64,000 bases of DNA from an uncultured Alistipes sp. (GCA_948736885.1 CAPXWY010000001.1:62001-126000), one strand, 5' to 3'; shown: positions 18,691-30,205, counted from the stretch's first letter. Translations and numbers: made by a program. Notes: a model not told the origin generated them from the sequence alone.

Positions 18691-20181
18691 CTATTCGACC
18701 AGCACGTAGCTGGCGGCCCGGCCGTCGGGATAGATGCCGTCGATGGACCGCACCTTGTCGCTCAGCCGGCGCATGTCGGAGAGCGAACGGACCGCCTTGT
18801 CGTTGATGTGCGTGATGACGAATCCCTGCTTCACGCGCGCCCGGGCCAGTATGCCGTCGGCCTTGACCCCCACGACCTGCACGCCGCCCCGGATTTCGAG
18901 CTGGCGGCAGAGTTTCTCGCCCGCATCCTGGAACTTGCCGCCCAGGGTCTCGACCACGTCGACGTCCTCGCGGGAGAGGAGTTCGGGTTTGTCAGCCTTA
19001 TTACGCAAAGTGACCTCGAATTGTTTCACCTTGCCGTCTCTTTTTACCGACAAAAGGACCTTGTCGTTGGGCCGGTGGCGGGCGATCTGCTCCTGGAGCG
19101 TCGCCGAAGAGGTCAGCGCCACGCCGTCGATGTCCAGCACGACATCGCCCTTGCGGATGCCCGCCTCGGAAGCGGCACCGCCCTCGGTCACTCCGGCCAC
19201 GTAGACACCGCCGATTTCACTGATGCCCAGCTCCTTGCCCTCGTTGTCGATGAAATCCTGGTCAACGGGACGGAACATGATGCCCAGCATCGCCCGCTGC
19301 ACGAACCCGTATTCCTTGAGGTCGACCACGACCTTGCGGACAATGGCTTCGGGGATAGCGAACGAATAGCCTATGTAGCTGCCCGTCTGCGACTTGATAA
19401 GCGTATTGATGCCCACCAGCTCGCCGTGGGTGTTGACCAGCGCACCGCCCGAATTGCCGGGATTCACGGCCGCATCGGTCTGGATGAACGATTCGATGCT
19501 GAAATCGTTGGGGATGGCCCCCAGGTTGCGCGCCTTGGCGCTGACGATGCCCGCCGTGATGGTCGACTGGAGGTCGAACGGCGAACCGATGGCCAGCACC
19601 CATTCACCCAAGCGCAGGGCGTCGGACGAACCGAAAGCCAGCGTAGGAAGTTCCGTGGCGTCGATTTTCAGCAGCGCCACGTCGGTCGCCGAATCCTTGC
19701 CGACGAGCGTGGCGTCGAACGCCCGGCCGTCGTTGAGCTTCACGCGCAACTTGGTGGCGCCGTCGACCACATGGTTGTTGGTCACCACATAGCCGTCGGA
19801 CGAAATGATGACGCCCGAACCGCCCGCACGCTGCTCGCGATACTGGGGCTCGCCATTGCCGCGCGAACGCTCCTGCGGGAACCCGAAAAACTCCAGGAAC
19901 GGGTCGTAGCCGAACTGCCCGCGCCGGGGTACCTCGACCTGCTGGATGGCCTCGATATTGACCACCGCCTTGACCGCGTTCTCGGCGGCATAGGTGAGGT
20001 CGGGATACTGCCCCGCCTCGTAAGCGGCGAAATGCGCCCCGAGGGCCGGGGTCCGCTCGACCTCGCGCTCGACGTACTCGACCTGCGCACCGCGTCCGGC
20101 CTCGGCGACGGCCCAGGCCGACACACCGCCGGAAACGGCAGCGGCCGCAACAACTCCCAAAAACAAAAGTGCCTTTTTCAT
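18691..20181 (-). CDS. Do/DegP-family periplasmic serine protease (HtrA)
   Basis: Degrades misfolded envelope proteins. The 496 residues begin with an export signal (hydrophobic segment about 4-25). The trypsin-like domain carries the triad His (VVTNNHVVDG), Asp (SATDVALLKI) and Ser (NPGNSGGALV). Two PDZ domains follow, the first around LGISEIGGVYVAGV...GDVVLDIDG and the second near the C-terminus (ILARARVKQGFVITHINDK). The gene has no strong terminator before rpoD. Confidence 0.93.
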   Translation of the reverse strand: MKKALLFLGVVAAAAVSGGVSAWAVAEAGRGAQVEYVEREVERTPALGAHFAAYEAGQYPDLTYAAENAVKAVVNIEAIQQVEVPRRGQFGYDPFLEFFGFPQERSRGNGEPQYREQRAGGSGVIISSDGYVVTNNHVVDGATKLRVKLNDGRAFDATLVGKDSATDVALLKIDATELPTLAFGSSDALRLGEWVLAIGSPFDLQSTITAGIVSAKARNLGAIPNDFSIESFIQTDAAVNPGNSGGALVNTHGELVGINTLIKSQTGSYIGYSFAIPEAIVRKVVVDLKEYGFVQRAMLGIMFRPVDQDFIDNEGKELGISEIGGVYVAGVTEGGAASEAGIRKGDVVLDIDGVALTSSATLQEQIARHRPNDKVLLSVKRDGKVKQFEVTLRNKADKPELLSREDVDVVETLGGKFQDAGEKLCRQLEIRGGVQVVGVKADGILARARVKQGFVITHINDKAVRSLSDMRRLSDKVRSIDGIYPDGRAASYVLVE

Positions 20182-20319
20182 AATCGAATGATGGTTTGAA
20201 TTATTCGTAGGCGATCTTTATCATAGGCAAAAACGATGTTCGTGCAGGACAAACGCGCGCTGCGACGGAAATAGTATATAAGGAAAGGGCGAAATTCAGT
20301 ATTAACCGCCCGAAATGCG

Positions 20320-20356
20320 GCAAGAAAACCGGGAGCCGTTGAAAAGGCTCCCGATT
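20320..20356 (-). terminator. Terminator of metK
   Basis: On the minus strand CGGGAGCC and GGCTCCCG pair over 8 nt, followed by GGTTTTCTTG. It lies 8 bp after the metK stop. Confidence 0.8.
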
Positions 20357-20361
20357 CTGCG

Positions 20362-21666
20362 TTACAGGCCGAATTCGCGGCGGATGTCGTCGACGGCATC
20401 GAGCCGCTCCCAACCGAAGAATTCGATTTCGCGCTCGACCTCGCGGCCGTTCTCCCACACCCGTTCCACCTTTTTATAAGGACGGTTTCCGAAATGGCCG
20501 TAAGAAGCCGTCGCCTCGAAAATCGGGTTCTTGAGCCCGAACCGCTTGACGATGGCGGCGGGCCGCAGGTCGAACAGCTTGCCGATGCGGCGGGCGATTT
20601 CGCTGTCGGTCATCCCCTCCAGCGCCTTGGGACGCGGCGAACGGTAGGTATCGACGTAAATCGAAAGCGGCTCGGCGATGCCGATGGCATACGAAAGTTC
20701 CACAAGCACCTCGTCGGCCACCCCGGCTGCCACCAAGTTCTTGGCGATATGGCGGGCGGCATAGGCGGCCGAACGGTCGACCTTGGACGAATCCTTGCCC
20801 GAGAAAGCACCGCCGCCGTGGGCGCCGCGGCCGCCGTAGGTGTCGACGATGATTTTGCGCCCCGTGAGCCCCGTATCGCCGTGCGGGCCGCCGATGACGA
20901 ACTTGCCCGTCGGGTTGACGTGGAGGATGTAATCGTCGCCGATAAGTTCGGCGAGCTTGTCGCCGGCGCGCTCCAAGCGAGCCTTGACGCGCGGAATGAG
21001 GATGGTGCGGACGTCGTCGCGAATCTGTTCCTGCATCCGCCGTTCGGCCTCCTGCTCGGAAATGCCGTCGCCGGGCTTGATGAACTCGTCGTGCTGGGTC
21101 GAAACGACGATGGTGTTGACCCGCACGGGCCGTCCCGTCTGCTCGTCGTACTCGATGGTGACCTGCGACTTGGAATCGGGACGCAGGTAAGTCATCGTCC
21201 TGCCCTCGCGCCGGATGACGGCCAGCTCCTTGAGAATGACATGCGAGAGAATCAGCGTGGCGGGCATCAGCTCGCGGGTCTCGTTGCAGGCGTAACCGAA
21301 CATGATGCCCTGGTCGCCTGCGCCCTGCTGCTGCTCGTCGCCGCGCTCGACACCCTGGTTGATGTCGGACGACTGTTCGTGGATGGCCGAGAGAATACCG
21401 CACGAATTGCAGTCGAACTGGTACTCGCTCTTGGTATAGCCGATGCGCTCGATGACACGGCGCGCCACGCCCTGCACGTCGACGTATGCTTCGGAGCGCA
21501 CCTCGCCCGCAACAACCACCAGCCCGGTGGTACAAAGCGTCTCGCACGCAACCTTGGAATTGGAATCACGACGCAGGAATTCGTCGAGAATGGCGTCGGA
21601 AATCTGATCCGAAACCTTGTCGGGGTGCCCCTCGGACACCGACTCCGATGTAAACAGAAAACCCAT
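20362..21666 (-). CDS. metK: S-adenosylmethionine synthetase
   Basis: Makes S-adenosylmethionine from methionine and ATP. The 434 residues start [25 protein letters not shown], with the usual methionine-binding EGHPDK motif. [12 protein letters not shown] and the P-loop-like [17 protein letters not shown] are both intact. The protein is about 40 residues longer than the E. coli enzyme, with an extended C-terminal segment ([24 protein letters not shown]), as in other Bacteroidales. Confidence 0.96.
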   Translation of the reverse strand: MGFLFTSESVSEGHPDKVSDQISDAILDEFLRRDSNSKVACETLCTTGLVVVAGEVRSEAYVDVQGVARRVIERIGYTKSEYQFDCNSCGILSAIHEQSSDINQGVERGDEQQQGAGDQGIMFGYACNETRELMPATLILSHVILKELAVIRREGRTMTYLRPDSKSQVTIEYDEQTGRPVRVNTIVVSTQHDEFIKPGDGISEQEAERRMQEQIRDDVRTILIPRVKARLERAGDKLAELIGDDYILHVNPTGKFVIGGPHGDTGLTGRKIIVDTYGGRGAHGGGAFSGKDSSKVDRSAAYAARHIAKNLVAAGVADEVLVELSYAIGIAEPLSIYVDTYRSPRPKALEGMTDSEIARRIGKLFDLRPAAIVKRFGLKNPIFEATASYGHFGNRPYKKVERVWENGREVEREIEFFGWERLDAVDDIRREFGL

Positions 21667-21831
21667 TGTTATACGTTTTTGTGGACCGCCCCGAGGCAGT
21701 CCGGTTATCGGTATAAAATGGGAAAAATTGGCTGTTTGGGAAATAAAAAACGAGCTGTTTTAGCGATTTTTTATTGTGGTTTGCAATCAGTCAAATCTTT
21801 CCACATTTCCCCGCCTTCCGGCTTGGGACCG

Positions 21832-21839
21832 CAAAGATA
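21832..21839 (-). promoter_or_regulatory. metK promoter (-7 box)
   Basis: TATCTTTG on the minus strand, giving a leader of about 160 nt before the metK ATG. No clear -33 TTTG is seen at the expected spacing. The leader is long enough for a regulatory structure, but I recognise no known SAM riboswitch in it. Confidence 0.5.
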
Positions 21840-21890
21840 GCAATAATAAAATAAAAAGAAAAGAAGAGAGGATTAAAAATCACAATGTCG

Positions 21891-22012
21891 TAGCCGTCAG
21901 ACGGAGGACGGACTAAAAGCGTCGGCGCAGGGGCCGGTTTATTTATAAACCCGCGAACAGGCGCCCGGAGCAGCGTTAGGCCGTCCGCAGTAGGCGGAGA
22001 CGCCTGTGAGGA
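21891..22012. repeat. Intergenic repeat, inverted partner at 36640-36757
   Basis: About 115 bp that recurs in inverted orientation near 36.7 kb with most bases conserved. It contains an inner palindrome (GGTTTATTTATAAACC here, GGTTTGCAAGCAAACC there). Like REP/BIME elements it lies between genes. No coding function is seen; together with the clpC terminator it accounts for most of the gap between metK and the ClpC-like gene. Confidence 0.7.
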
Positions 22013-22068
22013 ACTTTTATTTCTGACAAAGGCAGATGCTGAACATAGCTCAGAACGACAGCGCAGAG

Positions 22069-22112
22069 ACAAAACAACTATGGGCAGCGGACAAAAGTCC
22101 GCCACCCATAGT
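22069..22112 (-). terminator. Terminator of the ClpC-like gene
   Basis: Directly after the stop codon, CTATGGG..GCGGAC pairs with GTCCGC..CCCATAG around a 4-nt loop, followed on the minus strand by TTGTTTTGTC. Confidence 0.8.
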
Positions 22113-24566
22113 CTACGCGACCCGGAGCCTTACGCCGCGGGCCTTGTCGGCCTCGACGACCACGGTGTCGCCCTCGTGGAGCTGTCCGTCGATGATGAGC
22201 GCCGAAAGCGGGTCTTCGACATGGTCCATCAGCGTGCGCTTGAGCGACCGGACGCCGTAGCGCTGTTCGTAGCCCATCGACGCCAGCCGGCGCTTGGCGC
22301 AGTCGGTGATCTTCACGTTGTAGCCCAGCCGGCGCGTCCGTGCGAAAAGGCCCTCCAGCTCCAGCTCGATGATCCGCTCGACGTCGCATTCCTCCAGCGT
22401 GCGGAAAACCACGATGTCGTCGATGCGGTTCAGGAACTCCGGCGCGAAGGTCTGCTCCAGCGCCTTGCGATACTCTATCTGCGGCGCCACTGTCTCCACG
22501 GCGCTCTTGGAGGTGGTGCTGTAACCCACCTGCACCTGCTTCTGCGCGGCGGCCCGCGAGCCCACGTTGGAGGTCATGATGATAATCGTGTTGCGGAAAT
22601 CGACCTTGCGGCCCGAACCGTCGGTCAGGTGCCCCTCGTCGAAAAGCTGCAACAAAGTGTTGAAGACCTCGGGATGGGCCTTTTCGATTTCGTCGAACAG
22701 CACCACCGAGTAGGGGCGGCGGCGCACCGCTTCAGTCAGCTGCCCGCCCTCGCCGTAGCCGACGTAGCCCGGGGGCGAGCCTATCAGCCGCGCAACGTTG
22801 TGCTTCTCGCTGTACTCGCTCATGTCGATGCGGATCAGCCCCATGCGCTCGTCGAAGAGCCACTTGGAAACCTCCTTGGCCAGGAGGGTCTTGCCCACGC
22901 CCGTGGGACCCACGAAGAGGAAGACACCGATAGGACGGTGCTCGTCCTTGAGCCCGGCGCGCGAACGGCGGATCGTGCGCGAAATCTTTTCGACCGCATC
23001 CTGCTGCCCCACGACGCGGCCCGACAGGTGGTCGCAGAGGGTGCGGAGCCGCCCGGTCTCGCCGTCGGTGACCCGCTCGGCGGGGATGCCCGTCATGACG
23101 GTGATGACCTCGCGGATGTCCTCCTCGGTAATCTCCGCAGGATTGGTTTCGAGCGAACGCCGCCACTCCGAACGCGTCTCGTCGATTTTGGAGCGGAGCG
23201 CAATTTCGCGCATGCGGGCCGAAGCGGCCTTGTCGTAGGCCATCGCCCCGACCGCTTCGCGCCGCTCGCGCTGCACGTCGCCGACGGCCGTCTCCATGCG
23301 GCGCAGCTCGTCGGGCTCGCAGGCCGAACGCAGATGCACGCGCGACCCGGCCTCGTCCAACACGTCGATCGCCTTGTCGGGGAAAAAGCGGTCGGTGATG
23401 TAACGCTCCGTCAGCGCCACGCAGGCCCGCAAGGCCCCGTCGGTATAGCGCACCTTGTGGTGCTGCTCGTAGTGGGGCGCGATGTTGCGCAGGATGGCGA
23501 GCGTCTGCTCGGCCGTGGTCGGTTCGACCACCACCTTCTGGAAACGGCGTTCGAGGGCCGAATCGCTCTCGATGTTCTCGCGGTACTCGTCGAGCGTCGT
23601 GGCCCCGATGGTCTGGAGCTCGCCGCGCGCAAGGGCGGGTTTGAGGATGTTGGCCGTATCGAGACTGCCCTGCGTAGACCCGGCGCCGACGATGGTGTGG
23701 ATTTCGTCGATGAAGATAATCGTATCCTTGGCCTTGCGCAGTTCATCCAACAGCTGCTGCATCCGCTCCTCGAATTCGCCGCGGAACTTGGTTCCGGCCA
23801 CGAGCGACGAGACGTCGAGCGAAAACAGCGTCTTGTCAGCGATGGTATAGGGCACCTTTCCGGCGGCGATGCGCAGGGCCAGCCCCTCGACGATGGCGCT
23901 TTTACCCACACCGGCCTCGCCGATGAGGATGGGATTGTTCTTCTTGCGGCGCGAGAGAATCTGCACCACGCGCTCGATCTCCTCCTCGCGCCCGACGACC
24001 GGGTCGATGCGTCCCTCGCGGGCCATGCGGGTGAGGTTGACCCCGAACTTGTCGAGCAGGTGCGACTCGTCCTTGGGCTCGGGCCGGCTGTCCGCCGAGA
24101 AATCGAGCATCTGCACCTGGATGCCGGAGCGGAAGTCGTCGGCGACGGCGAACTTCTGCAAATCGGCCGCGATGATTTCGGCCGTGACGCCGTACATCTC
24201 CAGTACGCGGGCCGTAATGGTCTGCGTGTCGGCCGCGATAAGCCGCAGGGCATGAATCGTCGAAATACTGCGCACGGCCCCCGACTTCTCGCACAGCTCC
24301 TCGCGGAAAGCGCGGAAGAACGTTTCGGGGTCGAGCTCCTCCGCGGGCTGCGCGGCGGCGATTTCGTGTTCGATGCGAAGACGTATCTGGTACACCTCCC
24401 AGTCCTTGAGACGCGACGAGAGGAGCTGGAAAGCCAGCGATCCCTCCTCGCGCAGCAATTCTACGGCCAGGCGGTCCTTGAGCGAATGGGTGATGCCCGC
24501 TTTAGCGGTGTCGAACGCCGCGCGAGCAAGGACGCTTTCGAGCGTCTTGGAAATTTTCATCTGCAT
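22113..24566 (-). CDS. ClpC/ClpA-type AAA+ protease ATP-binding subunit
   Basis: Unfoldase that feeds proteins to ClpP. The 817 residues have a Clp N-terminal region (1-140), a first AAA module (Walker A GEAGVGKS, Walker B IIFIDEIH), a short middle coiled region (about 400-480) and a second AAA module (Walker [23 protein letters not shown]). The C-terminal D2-small domain ends RGVRLRVA. The N-domain is quite diverged. A second ATG two codons later (MKISKTLE) is an equally good start. No clpP gene lies in the window. Confidence 0.9.
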   Translation of the reverse strand: MQMKISKTLESVLARAAFDTAKAGITHSLKDRLAVELLREEGSLAFQLLSSRLKDWEVYQIRLRIEHEIAAAQPAEELDPETFFRAFREELCEKSGAVRSISTIHALRLIAADTQTITARVLEMYGVTAEIIAADLQKFAVADDFRSGIQVQMLDFSADSRPEPKDESHLLDKFGVNLTRMAREGRIDPVVGREEEIERVVQILSRRKKNNPILIGEAGVGKSAIVEGLALRIAAGKVPYTIADKTLFSLDVSSLVAGTKFRGEFEERMQQLLDELRKAKDTIIFIDEIHTIVGAGSTQGSLDTANILKPALARGELQTIGATTLDEYRENIESDSALERRFQKVVVEPTTAEQTLAILRNIAPHYEQHHKVRYTDGALRACVALTERYITDRFFPDKAIDVLDEAGSRVHLRSACEPDELRRMETAVGDVQRERREAVGAMAYDKAASARMREIALRSKIDETRSEWRRSLETNPAEITEEDIREVITVMTGIPAERVTDGETGRLRTLCDHLSGRVVGQQDAVEKISRTIRRSRAGLKDEHRPIGVFLFVGPTGVGKTLLAKEVSKWLFDERMGLIRIDMSEYSEKHNVARLIGSPPGYVGYGEGGQLTEAVRRRPYSVVLFDEIEKAHPEVFNTLLQLFDEGHLTDGSGRKVDFRNTIIIMTSNVGSRAAAQKQVQVGYSTTSKSAVETVAPQIEYRKALEQTFAPEFLNRIDDIVVFRTLEECDVERIIELELEGLFARTRRLGYNVKITDCAKRRLASMGYEQRYGVRSLKRTLMDHVEDPLSALIIDGQLHEGDTVVVEADKARGVRLRVA

Positions 24567-24617
24567 GTTGCGTCGTTTTTGGTTGAATTCGCAGGAAAAA
24601 CGCCGCGCAAAGGCCCT

Positions 24618-24930
24618 TTATTGTATGGGGCGGGAGCGTCGCGGATACGGTCCGGACGGATGCGCTGAACGTGCGCAGGTTACGGCCGAAAAGCCCACGA
24701 AGAAAAAAAGCAGCCGCAGATGCTGGACGCAGCACACGGAGAGGCCGTCCGCACGGTAGGTGCCGCTGAGCGGGCCCACGCTGGCCAACCAGAAGACCAG
24801 ACGGCCCACGTAGAGACTGCCCGCGTAATTGGACGAGGAAGACCAGGAACTGCCCCCGGTGCCGACACTCGTCAAGGCTCCCGACTCACGGGCGCGGTAG
24901 CCCGCAGCAGGCGCTGAAGCAATCGCTCGG
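24618..24930 (-). pseudogene. C-terminal remnant of a FISUMP-type protein (resembles a DGR variable region)
   Basis: Read leftward the frame gives PAAGYRARESGALTSVGT, then SSWSSSSNYAGSLYVGRL, then YRADGLSVCCVQHLRLL. This is the ending typical of Bacteroidetes Fibrobacter-succinogenes-major-paralogous-domain proteins (usually LPAAGYR...YYWSSS...RADGFSVRCVQ). Such proteins are common targets of diversity-generating retroelements, whose variable region is this C-terminal segment. Here there is no upstream protein body and no reverse transcriptase nearby, so it is a fragment, or a displaced template/variable repeat. Identification by pattern, not by search. Confidence 0.55.
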
Positions 24931-25120
24931 ATGAATGACAGAAAAACGAATAATGAATAATTAATAAGGAATAATTGGCAAAGACATGAAAAAGCAATTA
25001 TTCACTATTCATTGTTAATTATTCATTAACCCAAGTTTTCTGCCAGACTGGGATGTATAGCTGGCGGCGTGCCGTGACGTTTCAGCGGTTTGCTAAAACG
25101 TTTTAACGGCCCGGAAATCC
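24931..25120. other. AT-rich intergenic stretch
   Basis: Contains AATTATTC/AATAATTA-type inverted sequences and, at 25094-25105, a copy of the palindrome TAAAACGTTTTA. No gene is recognised between the FISUMP remnant and oxyR. Confidence 0.5.
25094..25105. repeat. Palindrome TAAAACGTTTTA, copy 3
   Basis: Preceded by TTGC as in copy 1 (TTGCTAAAACG). Intergenic, about 185 bp past the end of oxyR. Confidence 0.6.
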
Positions 25121-25289
25121 CTGCCGTCAGCGGATTGCTGAATCTGCCTGGCCACGCTGGCAGCACCCTTTCGACGAACCGAAACGCCAAGACGAAAAAA
25201 GTGCGGAAATGAGCCGTAACCCATGCCACTCCGGGCCAAAGCTGCCTGAATCTATGAAGTGAAAAACGATTTGCGGATGAACCGCCCGG

Positions 25290-26186
25290 CTATTTCGCCG
25301 GGACGACGTTGGCGAGAATGGTATCGGTGAGGGCACGGATGATGGAACTTTTCACATAGGTGCGCCGCACGGCGATGGCAATCTTGCGCGAAGTAGCCCC
25401 CTTGGCCAGCGTCTTCAGCCGGTCGCGCCGGTCGGCGGGGATATACTCGACGGCCATTTCGGGAATGATGGTCAGGCACGACGTGCAGTCGACGATGCGC
25501 ATGAGCGTGTCGAGCGACCCCGACTCGAACGAATAACGGGCGGGCAGCCCGCGGCGCGCCTGGCACAGCTCGATGATCTGGTCGCGCATGCAGTTGCCGG
25601 GACTGAGGATGACCAGGTCCTTGAGGTCGATGTCCTCGATGCGGACGTTCTGCCGCTCGTAGAGCGGATTTTCGGGCGAGACGTAAGCGAAAAAACGGTC
25701 GTTGAACAGCTCCTGCTCCAGGATGCCCTCGCCGCAGGTGCCGCTGGCGACCAGCGCGGCGTCGATGCGGTCGCGCTTGAGCGCCTCGATGATGTCGGCC
25801 GTGACCATCTCGGAAATCTCCAGCTCGACCTTGGGAAAATCGCGCACGAACGCAGGGATGAACTTGTGGAGCAGGTAGGGCGCGATAGTCGGAATGACGC
25901 CCAGCCGCAGCTTGCCCGCCGTTTCGCCCTTGAGCTCGGCCACAGCCTCCTTGATATAGTTGTAGGCCGAAAGGGTCTGCCGGGCCTGCTCCAAAACCAC
26001 CTCGCCCGCCTCGGTGGGGATGACGGGCTTTTTGGAACGGTCGAGCAACACCACGCCCAGCTCCTCTTCGAGCGACTTGATTTGCATGCTCAGCGAAGGC
26101 TGGGTGACGAAACAATGTTCGGCGGCCTGCGAAAAACTGCCGCAGTTGGCCACGGCGAGGAGGTATTCGAGCTGAATGATAGTCAT
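25290..26186 (-). CDS. oxyR: Hydrogen peroxide-responsive LysR-type regulator OxyR
   Basis: Activates peroxide-defence genes when oxidised. The 298 residues show the LysR helix-turn-helix (FSQAAEHCFVTQPSLSMQIKSLEEELG, about 18-44). The redox pair is exactly at the E. coli positions, C199 and C208 (GNCMRDQIIELC). This distinguishes it from other LysR proteins. It is transcribed away from trpS. Its -7 box TACTTTTG lies at 26209-26216, 22 bp upstream of the start. Confidence 0.93.
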   Translation of the reverse strand: MTIIQLEYLLAVANCGSFSQAAEHCFVTQPSLSMQIKSLEEELGVVLLDRSKKPVIPTEAGEVVLEQARQTLSAYNYIKEAVAELKGETAGKLRLGVIPTIAPYLLHKFIPAFVRDFPKVELEISEMVTADIIEALKRDRIDAALVASGTCGEGILEQELFNDRFFAYVSPENPLYERQNVRIEDIDLKDLVILSPGNCMRDQIIELCQARRGLPARYSFESGSLDTLMRIVDCTSCLTIIPEMAVEYIPADRRDRLKTLAKGATSRKIAIAVRRTYVKSSIIRALTDTILANVVPAK

Positions 26187-26208
26187 AATAACGGTTTATT
26201 CCGACATG

Positions 26209-26276
26209 CAAAAGTATAAAAAAAAACGATATTCATCAACTTTATTAGGCCGCGCGCGCGGATTTTCGTAAGTTTG
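26209..26276. promoter_or_regulatory. Divergent promoters of oxyR (-) and trpS (+)
   Basis: oxyR: TACTTTTG on the minus strand at 26209-26216. trpS: TAAGTTTG on the plus strand at 26269-26276, 60 bp before the ATG. Neither has a clear -33 TTTG. Confidence 0.5.
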
Positions 26277-26285
26277 CGCAGATAA

Positions 26286-27473
<1,188 letters not shown>

Positions 27474-27653
27474 AAAATTAAAAATTCCCGTCTCTGAAAA
27501 TACCTGCCGCGAGGAGAGCTGCCCGCAAAATCCGTACATGAATCCGGCTCCCGACCGAGGAGGGGGACCTGCGGACTGCGGCCCTTGCAACACACAGGAA
27601 ACGACCGACTGCGATTTTCGATTCTTAATTTTTCATTTTTAATTCCGGCAAGC

Positions 27654-29435
27654 ATGCGTCTGCGCACCGAACGAATCTACACCTACTTCCTGCACCTGAC
27701 ACGCAGGCTCTCGACGCGGCAAATCATGATGCTGCTGGCGGTGCTGGTGGGTGTGCTGGCCGGCGTGGCGACCTACCTCTTCGAGATGCTGCTCTACGCC
27801 ATCAAGGGCGGGCTGACGCGCTGGTTCCCGGTCGAAAGCGCCCACCTGCTGTTCCTGATTTATCCGGCGGTCGGCATCATCCTGGCCTCGCTGTTCGTCA
27901 AATATGTCGTCCGCGACAACATTTCCGAGGGGGTGACGCGCGTATTGCAGGCCATGTCGCGCAAGAATTCGCGCATCGCCCGCCACAACTGCTGGACCTC
28001 GCTGGTGGGCGGCGCCACGACCATCGGCTTCGGCGGCTCGGTAGGCCCCGAGGCCCCCATCGTGCTGACGGGGGCCGCCATCGGCTCGAACGTGGGCAAG
28101 CTGTTCCGCCTCAACTACAAACACACCACCCTGCTGCTCTGCTGCGGCGCCGGAGCGGCCATCGCGGCCATCTTCAAGGCCCCGATAACGGGCATCGTCT
28201 TCGTGCTGGAAATCCTGATGCTCGACATCACCGCCGCCTCGGTCATCCCGCTGCTGATAGCCTCCATCACCGCCACGACCATGGCTTTCATCCTGCGCGA
28301 CTTCGACCCCATTCTGGCCGTGACGCTGCGGCCCGAAGACGCGTTCGAGCTGTGGCAGATTCCGCTCTTCATCGTGCTGGGCATCTGTTGCGGACTGATG
28401 GCGTGGTACTTCACGTCGATGAACTCGCGCGTGGGCACGTTCTTCAAGGGGCTCGACAAGCAGTACAAGAAATGGATTGCGGGCGGCGCGGTGCTGGGCA
28501 TTCTGATTTTCATCTTCCCGCCGCTCTACGGCGAGGGCTACGAGGGGATGACCGCGCTGATGCACGGCCACCCCGAAGAACTTTTCGACAGCTCGCTTTT
28601 CTACCGCTTCCGCAACATGGACTGGGTGGCGATTCTGTTCGTCGTGGCAATCATGTTCTTCAAGGTCATCGCCATGTCGGCCACCAATGCGGCGGGCGGC
28701 GTGGGCGGAACGTTCGCCCCGTCGCTGTTCGTCGGAGCCTTCACGGGCGCGGCGCTGGCGCTGACGTGCAACGCGCTGTTCGACTGGCACGTGTCGCTCG
28801 TGTCGTTCACGCTCGTGGGAATGGCTGGCGTCATGGCAGGCGTCATGAACGCCCCGCTGACCTCGATATTCCTTATCGCCGAACTCTCCAACGGCTACGG
28901 CCTCTTCATCCCGCTGATGATTACGGCCTGCATCGCCTTTGCGGTGGGCTACTGGCTCGACCCCGACTCAATCTACACCAAGCAGCTGCGCCTGCGGGGC
29001 GAACTGCTCACCCACGACAAGGACCAGTCGGTGTTCGTCTTTCTGAAACTCGACTCTCTGATGGAGACCGACTTCATCCGCATCCGCCAGCGCATGACCC
29101 TGGGCGACCTGGTGCACATCATCTCCACGGCGCGCCGCAACATATTTCCGGTCATCGACGAATTCGGACGCCTGCTGGGCGTGGTGCAGCTCGACGACCT
29201 GCGCGAAGACATGTTCAAGCGCGAGAAATACGGCCACCCCATAACGGACTACATGATCCAGCCGCCCGACCGGATTCTGGAACACGAAACCGTGCAGAGC
29301 ATCCTGCCCAAATTCGAGGACAAACACACGTGGATGCTGCCCGTGGTCGACAAGCAGGGGCGCTACTTGGGCTTCATCTCCAAGTCGCGCATTCTGAACG
29401 CCTACCGCGAACAGCTGGTCCGCATCCAACAATAA
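27654..29435 (+). CDS. ClC-family chloride channel/antiporter with CBS domains
   Basis: Membrane protein of 593 residues moving chloride (or fluoride), as channel or H+ antiporter. Signatures are GGSVGPEAPIVLTGAAIGS (selectivity filter, around 123-141; GSVGPE in place of GSGIP/GREGP variants), GAGAAIAAIFKAPITGIVFVLE, and GGVGGTFAPSLFVGA. About twelve membrane segments end near residue 445. Two CBS domains fill the C-terminus (MTLGDLVHIISTARRNIFPVID and MIQPPDRILEHETVQSILPKF). The next gene starts 4 bp after the stop, so it is the first gene of a four-gene cluster. Confidence 0.92.
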   Translation: MRLRTERIYTYFLHLTRRLSTRQIMMLLAVLVGVLAGVATYLFEMLLYAIKGGLTRWFPVESAHLLFLIYPAVGIILASLFVKYVVRDNISEGVTRVLQAMSRKNSRIARHNCWTSLVGGATTIGFGGSVGPEAPIVLTGAAIGSNVGKLFRLNYKHTTLLLCCGAGAAIAAIFKAPITGIVFVLEILMLDITAASVIPLLIASITATTMAFILRDFDPILAVTLRPEDAFELWQIPLFIVLGICCGLMAWYFTSMNSRVGTFFKGLDKQYKKWIAGGAVLGILIFIFPPLYGEGYEGMTALMHGHPEELFDSSLFYRFRNMDWVAILFVVAIMFFKVIAMSATNAAGGVGGTFAPSLFVGAFTGAALALTCNALFDWHVSLVSFTLVGMAGVMAGVMNAPLTSIFLIAELSNGYGLFIPLMITACIAFAVGYWLDPDSIYTKQLRLRGELLTHDKDQSVFVFLKLDSLMETDFIRIRQRMTLGDLVHIISTARRNIFPVIDEFGRLLGVVQLDDLREDMFKREKYGHPITDYMIQPPDRILEHETVQSILPKFEDKHTWMLPVVDKQGRYLGFISKSRILNAYREQLVRIQQ

Positions 29436-29439
29436 AGAG

Positions 29440-30204
29440 ATGATATTTCCGAAAATACGCGTACTGCACAGCCACGGCAGGCAGGCGATTCCCGACCTGG
29501 ACGCCGTGGAACTGACCCCCGAATTCCGGGGACGGCCCGTGCTGACCTCCACCGACGACCTCGCCGAACTCGAACAGGCCGCGGCCATCTGCCCCACGGG
29601 CGCCATCACGACGGCGCCGTTCACGCTCGACCTCGGGCGCTGCGTCTTCTGCGGCGAATGCGCCCGCCGGGCCCCGCGCAACATCCGCTTCACGAACGAC
29701 TACCGCATAGGCTCGCCCACGCGCGAGGGGCTGGTCATGCACCCGGGGCAGGAACGGGTGGAATTCGACCCTGCGGCCGTGCGGCCCGAAGTGCGCCGCT
29801 GTTTCGGCCGTGCGCTGCAGCTGCGCGAAGTCTCGGCGGGCGGCGACGCGTCGGTCGAAATGGAACTGGGCGCCACGGGCAACGTCAACTTCGACTTCGG
29901 CCGCTACGGCGTAGGCTTCACCGCCTCGCCACGCCATGCCGACGGCGTAGTCGTGTCGGGCCCGATAACGGCCAACATGGCCGAAGCGCTCGAAATCTGC
30001 TACGAAGCGGTAGCGGAACCCAAAATCGTGGTGGCCTGCGGCACCGACGCCTGCTCGGGCGGCCTGCTGGCCGGAAGCCGGGCGCTGGACCGCTCGTTCC
30101 TGGACCGCCACGCGGCCGACCTCTGGCTGCCGGGCGCCCCGACCCACCCGATGATTTTCATCGACGGCATCCGCACCCTCCTGGGCCACAAAACCCGCAA
30201 GTGA
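29440..30204 (+). CDS. Ferredoxin domain fused to a NuoB/hydrogenase-small-subunit-like domain with lost cluster ligands
   Basis: A 254-residue cytoplasmic protein. Residues about 45-85 form a ferredoxin domain in which only one [4Fe-4S] site is complete: the Cys of AICPTGAI plus CVFCGEC; the other site's cysteines are gone (CARRAP in place of CxxxCP). Residues about 130-250 match the NuoB/HycG fold (FGRYGVGFTASPRHADGVVVSGPIT, VVACGTDACSGG). However, the usual CxxC-type start reads GATGNVNFDF and the PGCP end reads PGAP, so three of four ligands of that cluster are absent. It sits between a ClC channel and a split chromate transporter, apparently one operon. Electron partner unknown. Confidence 0.75.
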   Translation: MIFPKIRVLHSHGRQAIPDLDAVELTPEFRGRPVLTSTDDLAELEQAAAICPTGAITTAPFTLDLGRCVFCGECARRAPRNIRFTNDYRIGSPTREGLVMHPGQERVEFDPAAVRPEVRRCFGRALQLREVSAGGDASVEMELGATGNVNFDFGRYGVGFTASPRHADGVVVSGPITANMAEALEICYEAVAEPKIVVACGTDACSGGLLAGSRALDRSFLDRHAADLWLPGAPTHPMIFIDGIRTLLGHKTRK

Positions 30205-30205
30205 C

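Noticed and set aside
21667..21831. SAM riboswitch in the metK leader
   Set aside because: The leader is long (about 160 nt), but I could not match conserved cores of SAM-I, SAM-II or related classes. A covariance-model scan would decide.
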